Shown: positions 1 through 10,748, counted from the first letter of the stretch. The stretch: DNA of 64,000 nt from VAZQ01 sp963841105 (GCA_963841105.1 CAWJCB010000035.1:263973-327972); one strand, 5' to 3'. A program made the numbers and translations. The notes: generated from the sequence alone by a model not told the origin.

Positions 1-557
1 GCCCGGCGCCGGACGGGCCGGCGTGGATGTAACCGCGCTCGGCGCGGGTATCGCCTTTCCCGCGGCCCGGTGTGCGCGGGATATCGCCGAGCCCGGGAGC
101 GAGCGCCGAGAAAATCGGATCGAGGTGATCCACGGCCTCCTTGTGGCCGCCGATCATCATGCAATAGCCGCGCTCGATGCCCCAGACGCCGCCCGACGTA
201 CCGCAATCGACGTAGCGAATGCCCTTCTCGGCGAGTTTCTTGGCGCGACGGATGTCGTCTTTGTAGAAGGAATTGCCGCCATCGATGATGATGTCGTCCG
301 GCTCCAGCAGGCCGCCGAGACTGCTCGACCGTTTCCTCGGTAATGCGGCCGGCAGGCAGCATCAACCAGACCGCGCGCGGCTTCTTGAGTTGACCGACGA
401 GTTGCTTGAGATCGGCGCTCCCCGCGACGCCCTCGCCGACAAGCGCCTTGATGGCCGCCGGGTTCTGGTCGAACACCACGCACTGGTGTCCATTACGCGT
501 CAGTCGGCGAACGATGTTTCCGCCCATGCGTCCCAAGCCGATCATGCCGATCTGCAT
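1..557 (-). pseudogene. gnd: 6-phosphogluconate dehydrogenase, 5' part, frameshifted, runs off window
   Basis: NAD(P)-dependent oxidative decarboxylation of 6-phosphogluconate in the oxidative pentose phosphate pathway. Translation starts at the ATG at 557 (MQIGMIGLGRMGGN), a GxGxxG nucleotide-binding start, behind an AGGAGA Shine-Dalgarno. The frame runs to about 320, where one extra base near GAGCAG/CTCGGC moves the similarity to the next frame. There IIIDGGNS, YVDCGTSGG and YCMMIGG are typical of this enzyme, and the gene leaves the window reading YIHAGPSGAG. It lies 21 bp after tal-pgi as the third gene of a leftward operon. The frame break may be a sequencing error, because both halves are well conserved. 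The C-terminal domain is outside the window. Confidence 0.85.
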
Positions 558-578
558 TCGTCTTCTCCTGTTACCTGA

Positions 579-3463
579 TCATGCGAGCGCTTGCCGAACG
601 GCATCCTTGAGGGTCGTCAAACCAGCCGCGACATGCGAGCCGAGATGCACGCGCAGCACCCGCCGGTCGCGCTCGGCCAGCACCTCGAAATCGCCGCGCG
701 CTTCCGCCGCTTTGACGACGCCGAAGGTGTATTTCTGATCCGGCACCTGGAGATCGGCGGCGTCGTCGCAGGTGATCTGCAGGAACACGCCGGTGTTCGG
801 GCCGCCCTTGTAGGCCTGCCCGGTCGAATGCAGGAATCTCGGCCCGAAGCCGAGGCAGGTGGCGACGCGCTTGCGGTCGCGGATCAGGACGCGGATGTCC
901 TGGAGGGCGTCGCGATGGCGCTTGTTGCGTTCGACGTAGGCGAGGAGCGCGCAATAGTCGCCCTCTCTGAATTCGCGCGAAATGCGCCGCGAGATATTCC
1001 ACGAGCGTGTCGGCTTTCCGAAACGCCTTGCGGTTCTTCTCGTCGGCAAAGAGCGTAAGACCGGCCTCCTGCCAGCAGCGCCGTTTCCGACGGCAGCTCC
1101 CCGGTCCGCTCGTATGCGGTGGTGAGCTCGCGCGTCTTGACCTTGCTGGCCTCGACATCGGGCTGATCGAATGGATTGATGCCGAGGATTGAACCCGCGA
1201 CTGCCGTGGCAAACTCCCAGCGGAAGAATTCCTGGCCGATGTGATAGCGATCGGTGACGGCGATGCGCACGACCGGCTGACCTGCGCGTTCGAGCGCGGC
1301 GACCGCGTCATCCTGCTTCGCATCCGCTTCGCCTGACAGCCGCAGATAAACGAACAGGCGATCTGCCCCGTAGACATCGGGCGCGCCCAGCGGCTCGGCG
1401 TCGACGGGAATAAGCCCCTTGCCTTGCTTGCCGGTCGATTCGGCCAGGAGCTGTTCGAGCCACGCCCCGAAATCGGCAATGCCGGGCGAGGCGACGATGG
1501 TGACCTTGTCGCGACCCGACCTTCCCAGCACACCCAAGACGGTCCCAAGCACGACGCCAGGATTATCGGCCGGCGGCACATCGGCGCCACAGGAGCGAAC
1601 CATCATCTGCGTTGCGACGAGCAGCTTCCCGATATCCAGTCCCATCGCTGCGGCGGGCACCATGCCGAAATCCGACAGCACCGAATAGCGCCCGCCGATG
1701 CTCGGGATGCCAAACGCAATGTGGCGGAACCGATCGCGCTCGGCGATCTTCTGCAGCGTCGATCCTGGATCGGTGATGGCGATGAACCGCGATCCCGCCT
1801 TGTCGGCGCCGACCGCCCTCTTCGCGCATTCGAAGAAATACTGCTTCAGGATATTCGGCTCGAGCGTGCTGCCGGACTTGCTCGACACGATGAAAAGCGT
1901 TCGGGCGGGATCGATCTTGCTTTCGATGGTTCGAATCTGCGCCGGGTCGGTCGAGTCGAGCACCAGAAGCTCGGGGTAGCCGTTTTGACGCCCGAACGTC
2001 TCGGCAAACACTTCTGGACCAAGGCTCGATCCGCCCATGCCGAGGAGAAGAATGTGGGCGAAGCCCTGCTCGCGCGAATGTCCTCGGCCAGACTGCGAAA
2101 GAGCGCCAATCCGCTTGTGCTGCTCCTCGGCGATGCTCGAGCCAGCCAAGCCATTTCGCTTCGTCGGCTCCGGTCCAAAGTCGCGCGTCGCCGGCCCAGA
2201 GCCGGCGCACATTGCCGTCATGCCGCCACGACTTCAAGCGAGGCGGCGACCGCCTTTTCGAGCCCGGCCGGCAGCTTGTAAGTTTGACCGTCGAGCTTCT
2301 CGCCGAGATTTGCAGCGCGCTTGCGGGCCACCGCGCCGAGCAGCTTGTCGAACGCGTCGGCGAAGAGTTGCACGCCTTCCTCGACCAGCTTTGCCGTCAC
2401 CGCGTCGATCGAAATGCCGGACCGATCCAACGCCGCCATCGTCTGCTTGGCCTCGTTCGATATTCTCCTCAAGGCTCGGCCCGCACCTTCCCATGATCGC
2501 GGAACGCATCCATCGTCGCCGGCGGAATGGTGTTGACCGTATCGGCGGCAATCAGCTCCTCGACATAGAGCACGTCGCTGTAGTCCTTGTTCTTCGTGCC
2601 GGTGCTCGCCCAAAGCAGCCGCTGCACCCGCGCGCCCTTGGCATGCAGCTTCTCCCAGCGAGCGCCGGCGAAAAGCCGCTTGTAGCGTTGATAGGCAAGC
2701 TTTGCATTGGCGATCGCGACCTTGCCGCGGAGCGCGGTGAGCGCGCGGCGCTTGTCGTCGTCCTTCGTCTCGGCAAGGCGCTCCTCGATCAGCTTGTCCA
2801 CCGCAACGTCGATGCGGCTCACGAAGAAACTGGCGACGCTCGCAATCTTGCTCGGATCGCCGCCTTGCGCGATCAGATGTTCGAGACCCGCCAGATACGC
2901 TTCGACGACCTCCTCATAGACCTGCTGCGAGAACAGCAGCGTGATGTTGACGTTGATGCCCTCGCCGATGAGTTGGCGGATCGCCGGCAGGCCGGGCTTT
3001 GTCGCCGGCACCTTGATCATCAGGTTGTCGCGACCAACCGCCAGCCAGAGCCGCCGCGCCTCAGCGACCGTCGCTTCGGTGTTCATCGCCAGATAGGGCG
3101 AGACTTCGAGGCTGACATATCCATCCCGGCGCTCTGTCGCGTCGTAGACCGGGCGCAGCGCATCCGCGGCGTGCTGGATGTCCTCGATCGCGAGCCGCTC
3201 GTAGAGCGTCATGACATCGCAGTCGCCCTGCGCCTTCGGCCGTCTTCGAGCGACGAATCGTAATCGGTGCTGCCGGCGATGGCCTTTTCAAAGATCGACG
3301 GATTGGAGGTAACGCCGGTGAGCCCGTCCTGCTCGATGAGCTTTTTGAGGCCGCCCTCGGCGATAAATCGCCGGGAGAGGAAATCGAGCCATACCGCCTG
3401 CCCATAATCATGCAGCTGCCTGAGCGGATTCGCGGACGACTTGGCTTTGAGTTGCACATTCAT
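579..3463 (-). pseudogene. bifunctional transaldolase / glucose-6-phosphate isomerase, multiply frameshifted
   Basis: Fused enzyme of the known alphaproteobacterial type: an N-terminal transaldolase (about 3463-2220), then phosphoglucose isomerase (about 2220-579). Transaldolase signatures include GVTSNPSIFEKAI, NVNITLLFS and RLLWASTGTKN. Isomerase signatures include LLLGMGGSSLGPEV, FIVSSKSGST and LGINPFDQPDVE. The start ATG at 3463 overlaps the tkt stop in an ATGA junction, implying translational coupling. The frame is broken near 3230, 2476, 2458, 2219, 2135, at a compensating pair near 2105 and 2075, and near 1065 and 985. Residues between the breaks stay conserved and I saw no clear substitution nonsense codon, so indel errors or very recent decay are both possible. 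The corrected protein would be about 950-960 residues, normal for the fusion. Confidence 0.85.
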
Positions 3464-5585
3464 GATCTCAATCCCTTTGACCTCGCGATCTGCTCCTTCG
3501 CGGCGGCAAGCACCTTGGCCGGCGTGAAGCCGAACTTCGTGAGCAGGTCCTTGAGCGGCGCCGAGGAGCCAAATGTGTTCATGCCGACCTTGGCGCCGGT
3601 CGTGCCGACATAGCGGTCCCAGCCGATCACCGAACCCATCTCGACCGAGACGCGCGCCGTGACGTTGGGCGGAAGAACGCCATCGCGGTACGCCTGGTCC
3701 TGCTGCTCGAACAGCTCCCACGACGGCATGCTGACGACGCGCGCCGGAATGCCTTCCCGCTTGAGCTCCTCAAAGGCGTCGATACAGAGAGCGACCTCGC
3801 TGCCGGTGCCGATCAGGATCACCGCCGGCTTGCCGTCCGGGGCGTCGGCGAGAACATAGGCGCCGCGCGCGCAGACCGGCGGCCGGCGCGTAGCGCGTGC
3901 GGTCGAAGGTCGGCAGCGCCTGACGGCTCAGCACCAGACAGGCCGGCTGATGCTGGAGGCCGATGATGACGCGCCACGCTTCGACGACTTCGTTGGCGTC
4001 GGCGGGGCGCAGCGTGATGAGACCGGGAATGCTGCGCAGCGCGATCAGTTGCTCGACCGGCTGATGCGTCGGTCCGTCCTGGCCCACGCCGATCGAATCG
4101 TGCGTGAAGACATAGATGACCGGAAGCTCCATCAGTGCGGCGAGTCGGATCGGCGGTTTCATGTAGTCGGAAAAGATGAGGAAGCCCGAGCCATAAGGCG
4201 CGGACCTTGGACAATGCGAGCCCGTTCAGGATCGCCCCCATCGCATGCTCGCGGATGCCGAAGTGCAGGTTGCGGCCGCCCGGCGTGTCGGCTTCCAGAT
4301 CGCCGGCGCCCTCGAACGTCAGGCGTGTCTTGGTCGACGGCGCGAGATCGGCCGAGCCGCCGATCAGCCAAGGGTGATGCGAGGCAATGGCGTTGAGCAC
4401 CTTGCCGGAGGAGTCGCGGCTGGCAAGTCCCTTCGCATCGGCCGCGAAAACCGGAAGATCCGCGTCCCAGCCCTCGGGAAGCTCGCGCCTCTGCATGCGC
4501 TCGATCTGGTCGGCAAGATCGGGGTACTTCCTTCGGTAGGATTTGAACAGCGTGCTCCAATCTTCGTGAAGGCTTCTGCCGCGCCGGCCGATGCCGTCCT
4601 GAAAATGCTCGCGCACGCCGTCCGGCACCAGGAACTTGGCGTCCTCGGGCCAGCCGTAGCTGCGCTTGGCGAGACGTATCTCCTCCTCGCCGAGCGGCTC
4701 GCCGTGGGCTGCGCTGGTGTCGTGCTTGTGCGGGGCGCCATAGCCGATATGGCTTTCGACGATGATCAGGGTCGGCACATCGTCGGTTCGCTTGAAGATC
4801 TCGATCGCCTGCGCCAGGCGCTCGCGATCATTGACGTCGCCGACGCGCTGCACGTTCCAGCCATAGGCCAGGAAGCGCGCCGCGACATCGTCGCTGAAAG
4901 CCAGATCGGTGTGCCCCTCGATGGTTATCCGGTTGCTGTCGTAGATCCAGCAAAGGTTGCCGAGCATCTGATGGCCGGCGAACGAGGCCGCTTCGCTCGA
5001 CACGCCCTCCATCATGTCGCCGTCGCCGCATACGACATAAACGTCGTAGTCGAACATCGCGTGAAGTCCGGCCGATTGAAATGCTGGGCCAGCCAGCGCC
5101 CGGCGAGCGCCATGCCGACGCTGTTGCCGCAGCCCTGGCCCAGCGGCCCGGTCGTCGTCTCGACCCCCGAGGTCAGGTGATATTCGGGATGGCCGGGACA
5201 TTTGCTGCCGAGCTGCCGAAATCGCTTGATATCGTCGAGCGTGACCGCGGGCTCGCCGAGACGCTCGTATTTGGCATTGACGGCCTTCACGCCGGCTCAG
5301 ATGCAGCAGCGCGTAGAGCAGCATCGAGGCGTGGCCGTTGGACAGCACGAAGCGGTCGCGATTGGGCCAGATCGGATCGTCGGGATCGAAGCGCAGAAAG
5401 TTCTGCCAGAGCGTATAGACCACCGGCGCCAACGCCATCGGCGTGCCGGGATGTCCGGAATTGGCCTGCTGGACGGCATCCATCGCCAAGGTGCGAATTG
5501 TATTGATGCAAAGCTGGTCGATAGATGCGTGGGAAACGCGAAACCGTTCCCTGGGCGTAAGGCGTGTGACAGAGTCCGATGGCAT
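3460..5585 (-). pseudogene. tkt: transketolase, frameshifted at four places
   Basis: Thiamine-diphosphate transketolase of the non-oxidative pentose phosphate pathway, first gene of the leftward tkt, tal-pgi, gnd operon. Recognisable blocks are NSGHPGTPMALAP, FVLSNGHASMLLYALLH, TTTGPLGQG, VVCGDGDMMEGVSSEAASFAGH, NLHFGIREHAMGAI, FTHDSIGVGQDGPTHQP and IGTGSEVALC. Frame changes fall near 5295 (one base gained), 5065 (one base lost), 4195 (one gained) and 3875 (one gained). Each can be repaired by one base that restores the family sequence. The ATG at 5585 adds about 19 residues before the usual SHASIDQLCINTIR start, so the true start is uncertain; the codon at the usual first position reads GTT. 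The stop overlaps the tal-pgi start. Confidence 0.85.
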
Positions 5586-5939
5586 TTGATGTACGGTAAA
5601 CGGCCCGCAGAGAGCCGCCCTCCCAGGGTCAATCGGAATACCCGCCTAGAAGTTCCCTCGCCTGACCTTCACTACACCGTCCGCGACCTTATTGCACGGG
5701 CGGCAACGTCAGGATGACGGCACCGCATCTCGGCACAATTTTTCTGCCGTGACCTCTGGTCGCTTTGCGGGAAGTCGGTGGCGAGCAACCAGTTTAATCG
5801 GTGATCGCCGCGCCTGCAGAAAGTCGCGTCCGACCCGCTGCGGCCCGCGGGTCGCCTTCGCGATCGATCTCGATCTGACCCTGCGCGAATAGGGGTCAAT
5901 ATGGTCATCATTTTCCGGCATGACGACCGAAAATTGCTG
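5586..5939. other. gene-free stretch between the pentose-phosphate operon and the RND pump
   Basis: I see no convincing gene in these 354 bases. The short open frames here have no recognisable content. A small hairpin at 5910-5934 (ATTTTCCGG arm against CCGAAAAT) starts about six bases past the RND pump stop codon and could help end that transcript, but it lacks a T run. The promoter of tkt should lie in the left half of this stretch; no clear -35/-10 pair was identified. Confidence 0.4.
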
Positions 5940-8900
5940 TCATGCGACGGCACGTGATGCCGGCGCCGTTTCGGCGCTCTTGATCTTGCGCCCGGCAAGC
6001 CATTCCTCGAAACGCCGCACGACCACGAAAAACGACGGCACAAAGAGTATAGCGAGACAGGTCGAGGCGAGCATGCCGCTGAACACGGCGATCCCGATCG
6101 ACTTGCGTGCGCTGGCGCCGGCGCCGGTTGCCAGCACCAGCGGCACCACTCCGAGGATGAAAGCAAACGATGTCATGATGATCGGCCGCAAGCGCATGCG
6201 CGCCGCCTCCACCGCTGCTTCCAGGATGGGCTTGCCGTCGAACACGCGGCGCTCGCGCGCCACCTCGACGATCAGGATGGCGTTCTTCGCGGAAAGCGCG
6301 ATGAGCAACACGAGGCCAATCTGAGTGTAAAGATTGTTGTCGATGCCAAGCCCCTTGAGCGCCGCCACCGGCCCGAGCAGCGAAAGCGGCACCGCAAGCA
6401 GCACCGCCGCCGGCAGCCACCAGCTCTCGTATTGGCCGGCGAGCACCAGATAGACCAGAAGCATCGCCAGCGCGAAGATGTAATAGATCTGATGGCCGAC
6501 GAGCTTCTCCTGATAGGACATGGCGGTCCACTCGTAGCTTGTGCCCGGCGGCAGCGACTTCGCCGCGATCTCTTCCATCAGCGCGATGGCCTGACCTGAG
6601 CTGAAACCGGCGGCCGGCAGCCCGATCACCGTCGAGGACGGATACAGGTTGTAGAGGCTCAACAGCGACGGACCGAACGTCGGGGTGATTTTCACCATGG
6701 TTCCGAGCGGAATCATGCTGCCCTGCTTGTTGCGTACGGGGAGCAGCTCGATGTCCTGCGGCCGCAGGCGGAATTGCGAATCCGCCTGTACGTAGACCTG
6801 GAACGTGCGGCCGAACTTGTTGAACTGATCGACATAGCTCGAGCCCAGATAGGCAGAGAGCGTCGAGAACACATCTTCGATGGAGACCTGCAGGGTCTCC
6901 GCCTTGGCGCGATCGACATCGACCTTGAGCTGCGGCACCGTGGAGCGGTACGAGGTGGTCACGCGCTGCAATCCGCTCTGTGTCTGCGCTTCCTTCACCA
7001 CGGTGTTGGTGGTGGTCTGGAGCTTGGCGAGATCGAAGCTGCCGTCGCGCAGCTCGATCTGCATGGCAAAACCGCCGGCATTGCCGATACCCTGGATCGG
7101 CGGCGGCGGAAACGTCACGATGCGCGCGTCCTTGATGCCGGCGAAGTCGCGATTGAATTGCCCAAACAGCGAGCGCAAGTCCTCGCCCTTGCCGCGCTTG
7201 CTCCAATCCTTGAGGATCACATAGGCAACTCCGCTATTGGCGAGCGTCGAGTTGTTGTCGAGCGCGGACACGCCAGAGATTGCGATGACGTTCTCGACGG
7301 CGGGATTCCTGCTTGCAATCTCGCTCACCTGATCGAGCACGCGGGCGGTGCGCGGCAGTGAAGCTCCATCGGGCAGTTGCGCCATCACCAGCACATAGCC
7401 TTGGTCCTCGATGGGAAGAAAGCCGGTCGGAATGCGCGCAAGGCCATAGCCGGCGAGGCCGATCACAATCGCCGCAATCACGCACATGAGCCCACTGCGC
7501 CCGACCATGCGGACAATCAAACGGGCGTAAACGTTCTCGAACCGCTGGTACACGGCATTGAATGCGCGAAAGAACAGATTCCGGCGCTCGGGCGGAACTG
7601 GCGGCCGCAGCCACAACGCGCACTGCGTCGGCTTCAAGGTCGCGGCGTTGATCGCGCTGAGCAAGGCGGTCGCTGCAATCACCAAAGCGAACTGCGCGAA
7701 CATCTTGCCGGTCAGGCCGGGAATGAAGGCCGCCGGCAGGAACACCGACATGAGCACCAGGGTGATGCCGATGATCGGCCCGAACAGCTCGTTCATAGCC
7801 GTGATGGCGGCTTCCTTGGCGGACAGTCCCCTCTCGATGTGGTGCGCGGCGCCCTCGACCACCACGATTGCATCGTTGACAACGATGCCGATCGCCAGCA
7901 CGATGGCGAACAGGGTGGAGAGATTGACGGTGAAGCCGAGCGCGGCCATGGCGGCAAAGGCGCCGATGATGGTGACTGGGACCGTGGTCATAGGCACCAG
8001 CATGGCGCGCCAGTCCTGGAGGAAAACGAGGATGACGATCAGCACCAGGATCCCCGCCTCGAACAGGGTCTTGTAAACCTCCGCGATCGAGGCGCGGACG
8101 AACGTCGTCGTATCGAAGGGAATGCTGTAGGCCAGTCCCTGGGGGAAGGTTTTTGACGTCTTGGCCATTAAGGCGCTGACCTCGCCGGCGACATTGAGCG
8201 CGTTGGCCTCGAGCGTCTGATAGATGCCGATGCCGGCTGACGGCTTGCCGTTGAGCGTGAAAATCTGGCTGTAGGTCTGCGCCCCGAGCTCGATACGCGC
8301 GACATCGCGCAGATGGGTCATCTGCCCGTTCTGCTCGGTCTTGACGACGATGTCCTCGAACTGGGCCACCTGATCGAGGCGTCCTGCGACGTCGAGCGTG
8401 TATTGGAAAGGCTGCGTGTCCGGCGACGGCGGCATGCCGAGCTGGCCAGCGGCCACCTGTTGGTTCTGGGTTTTCAGCGAATTGATGACGTCTTGCGTGG
8501 TCAGCGAGCGCGCCTGCAGCTTGTTCGGGTCAAGCCATACGCGCATGGAGTACTGGCCGGCGCCGAAAATGTTGACGTTGCCGACCCCGGGCAGACGCGA
8601 GAGCTGGTCTTTGAGATTGATGGTGGCGTAGTTGGCGAGAAACAGACTGTCGTAGCGGCCGTCGGGAGATGTCAGCGTCACGAACTGGAGCACCGCCGTC
8701 GATTTCTGCTGCACGGTGACGCCTTGCGCCTGCACCGACTGCGGCAGTTGGGCGAGCGCGCTCGACACCCGGTTCTGCACCAGCACCTGCGCGAAGTTGA
8801 TGTCCATGCCGATGCGAAACGTCACCGTGAGCGTGTAGCTGCCGTCGGCGGCGCTGTACGACTGCATGTAGATCATGCCGTCCACGCCGTTGACCTGCTG

Positions 8901-9101
8901 CTCGATCGGCAGCGCCACGGTGTCGACGACCGTGCGCGCGCCGGCGCCGGGGTAGCGGGTGGTGACCTGGATGGTCGGCGGCACCACGTTGGGATATTGC
9001 GCCACCGGGAGCTGGAACAGCGCCGCGCCCCCGATGACGACCATCAGGACCGCGAGCACGTTCGCCAGAACCGGACGCTCGATGAAAAACTTCGAGATCA
9101 T
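5940..9101 (-). CDS. RND multidrug efflux permease, AcrB/MexB (HAE1) type
   Basis: Inner-membrane proton/drug antiporter pump of 1053 residues, full length for the AcrB family. It begins MISKFFIERPVLANVLAV, the standard first membrane helix, and carries two sets of periplasmic porter loops and twelve predicted helices. Conserved family blocks include NGVDGMIYM, FLQDWRAMLVP and LSAKNAILIVEVARER, the last with the proton-relay lysine. In helix 4 the usual Asp-Asp pair reads Asn409-Asp410 (codons AAC GAT at 7877-7872). This differs from E. coli AcrB, where both aspartates are needed. It is the second gene of a two-gene leftward unit behind the adaptor; no TolC-type channel or local repressor is visible here. 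Confidence 0.95.
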   Translation of the reverse strand: MISKFFIERPVLANVLAVLMVVIGGAALFQLPVAQYPNVVPPTIQVTTRYPGAGARTVVDTVALPIEQQVNGVDGMIYMQSYSAADGSYTLTVTFRIGMDINFAQVLVQNRVSSALAQLPQSVQAQGVTVQQKSTAVLQFVTLTSPDGRYDSLFLANYATINLKDQLSRLPGVGNVNIFGAGQYSMRVWLDPNKLQARSLTTQDVINSLKTQNQQVAAGQLGMPPSPDTQPFQYTLDVAGRLDQVAQFEDIVVKTEQNGQMTHLRDVARIELGAQTYSQIFTLNGKPSAGIGIYQTLEANALNVAGEVSALMAKTSKTFPQGLAYSIPFDTTTFVRASIAEVYKTLFEAGILVLIVILVFLQDWRAMLVPMTTVPVTIIGAFAAMAALGFTVNLSTLFAIVLAIGIVVNDAIVVVEGAAHHIERGLSAKEAAITAMNELFGPIIGITLVLMSVFLPAAFIPGLTGKMFAQFALVIAATALLSAINAATLKPTQCALWLRPPVPPERRNLFFRAFNAVYQRFENVYARLIVRMVGRSGLMCVIAAIVIGLAGYGLARIPTGFLPIEDQGYVLVMAQLPDGASLPRTARVLDQVSEIASRNPAVENVIAISGVSALDNNSTLANSGVAYVILKDWSKRGKGEDLRSLFGQFNRDFAGIKDARIVTFPPPPIQGIGNAGGFAMQIELRDGSFDLAKLQTTTNTVVKEAQTQSGLQRVTTSYRSTVPQLKVDVDRAKAETLQVSIEDVFSTLSAYLGSSYVDQFNKFGRTFQVYVQADSQFRLRPQDIELLPVRNKQGSMIPLGTMVKITPTFGPSLLSLYNLYPSSTVIGLPAAGFSSGQAIALMEEIAAKSLPPGTSYEWTAMSYQEKLVGHQIYYIFALAMLLVYLVLAGQYESWWLPAAVLLAVPLSLLGPVAALKGLGIDNNLYTQIGLVLLIALSAKNAILIVEVARERRVFDGKPILEAAVEAARMRLRPIIMTSFAFILGVVPLVLATGAGASARKSIGIAVFSGMLASTCLAILFVPSFFVVVRRFEEWLAGRKIKSAETAPASRAVA

Positions 9102-9224
9102 GGCGCGCGACGCTCCCTACCGGCGCGACTATCGTCACTGCCATTCAGGCGCGCGCCCGAGTCTGCCTGAGTCGCGATCAATGTCCAACCGTCGCCTTCC
9201 CCCGCTCCGTTTTGCGGCGGGGTC

Positions 9225-9341
9225 GTAGCCCGGATTGAGCGCAGCGAAATCCGGGTCGGCCCTGAGGCACGGACAGCACCAGTCCAGTTTGGGCGAGTAT
9301 CGCTGGCAACCCCGGATGTCGCTTCGCTTCATCCGGGCTAC
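9225..9341. repeat. inverted pair of GTAGCCCGGAT-type palindromic repeats
   Basis: Two copies of a roughly 31-base palindromic unit face each other in the spacer between the RND adaptor and pump genes: 9225-9255 (GTAGCCCGGAT...ATCCGGG) and 9311-9341 (CCCGGAT...ATCCGGGCTAC). Similar units occur at 13738-13774 and, degenerate, at 49468-49498, so this is a dispersed family. Folded in mRNA it would form a large stem between two co-transcribed genes and could tune pump expression relative to the adaptor; that role is inference. Confidence 0.75.
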
Positions 9342-9358
9342 GTCGCTATTGCGTGGGG

Positions 9359-10555
9359 CTACTTCGGCGCCTTCTCGTCCGCCCGTGCCGACTTCGGCGC
9401 TTGCGGCTGTGGATCGACCTTCTGGCCGGGGATGGCATCGAGAATGCCACCCACCACGATTCGCTCGTCCGGCTTGAGGCCACTCTCCACGGCGCGCATG
9501 TCCCCGAAGGTCTGGCCGAGCTGCACTCTGCGCTGCTCGACGACATTCTCGCCGTTGACCGCCAGCACATAACGCCCCCCCTGGTCGGTGCCGATCGCCA
9601 CCTCGGGCACCAGAAGCGCCTGCTCGCCCGCCATGGGCACGCGCACGCGAACGAAATAGCCTGGCAGCAGAGTGTGCCTTGAATTCTCGAATATGCCGCG
9701 CACTTGCAGCGTACCGGTCAACTGATTGACGCTGGGAGCCGCGTAATCGAGCACGCCGCGGTGCGGATAGCCGGTATCAGTCTGTAAACCGACCTCGATC
9801 GGCACCTTGTTGACAAGTTCGGCAGCGGATATGCCGCGCTCCGCCAGGCTGCTGCGCACGCGCTGGACGTCCCTTTCGCTCAGGTTGAACCACACCCAGA
9901 TCGGTTCGAGCTGAACGATGCTGGCGAGCTCGCTCGGCTGATCGCCGCCGACCAATTCGCCGATGGAGACCTGGCGCGCCGTCACGACTCCGTCAAACGG
10001 GGCCGTGACCGTGGTATAGCCCAGGTTGATCTCCGCAGTCTGGGTATTGGCGTGCGCCTGCTCCACATTCGCGCGCGCGGTATCACGATTGGCGCGCGCC
10101 TTGTCGAGATTGGCTTGAGTCGAGACGTCCTTGGCTTGGAGCTGCACTTGGCGATTGAATTCCGCTTGCGCATTGACCAGCGCCGCCTGGGCGCCCTCCT
10201 CTGCCGACTGGGCCTGCTCCAGCTTGACCTTGTAGGGCTCCGGCTCGATCACGAATAACGGCGTGCCCTTCTTCACGGTGGCGCCGTCCTGATACTTGAT
10301 CTCCTGGAGGTAGCCTTGCACGCGCGCGATGAGCTTGACGGTGTTCACCGCGGCCGCGTTGCCGGTGGCTTCCAGATAGGGCGTCACCGTCCGCTGCACC
10401 GGCAGTTGCACCGTGACTTTCGGCGGGGGTGGCGGGACGTAACTGTTTTCCTGCCCGCATGCCGTGACTGCCAGGGCAAGCGCCAAAGAAAGCGCCAAGC
10501 CGGCAAGGAGGCGCAAGCGATGACCGCGACTGTTTGCGGGTGACGACGATCTCAT
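9359..10555 (-). CDS. RND efflux periplasmic adaptor (membrane fusion protein) lipoprotein
   Basis: AcrA/MexA-type periplasmic adaptor linking the RND pump to an outer-membrane channel; 398 residues from the ATG at 10555. The N-terminus has a hydrophobic signal ending in LAVTAC, a lipobox that predicts a lipid-anchored Cys. It continues with the barrel-sandwich lipoyl segment (ARVQGYLQEIKYQDGATVKKG), an alpha-helical hairpin rich in Ala/Gln around residues 110-180, the second lipoyl half (TVTAPFDGVVTAR) and the beta-barrel and membrane-proximal domains. An in-frame extension upstream to 10783 has no family similarity, so the internal ATG before the signal peptide is preferred. It is transcribed leftward before the pump gene, with a 257-base spacer that holds a palindromic repeat pair. 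Confidence 0.93.
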   Translation of the reverse strand: MRSSSPANSRGHRLRLLAGLALSLALALAVTACGQENSYVPPPPPKVTVQLPVQRTVTPYLEATGNAAAVNTVKLIARVQGYLQEIKYQDGATVKKGTPLFVIEPEPYKVKLEQAQSAEEGAQAALVNAQAEFNRQVQLQAKDVSTQANLDKARANRDTARANVEQAHANTQTAEINLGYTTVTAPFDGVVTARQVSIGELVGGDQPSELASIVQLEPIWVWFNLSERDVQRVRSSLAERGISAAELVNKVPIEVGLQTDTGYPHRGVLDYAAPSVNQLTGTLQVRGIFENSRHTLLPGYFVRVRVPMAGEQALLVPEVAIGTDQGGRYVLAVNGENVVEQRRVQLGQTFGDMRAVESGLKPDERIVVGGILDAIPGQKVDPQPQAPKSARADEKAPK

Positions 10556-10748
10556 TGTGAGCGAGACGTTGGACAGAGGAGGCCGCGAGAGACGCTTCAC
10601 GTCATGATGATCATAGCAGGCCGATGATTCCGAGGAAATGGTGCATTGACGCATCGATTCGAGCAAGCATGACATCCATCGATTGTTGCGGTATGCAATC
10701 GCAAGCGCCGGTCTTTTCCGATCGGCAGCGGCGCGGGAGGAGCAAAGA

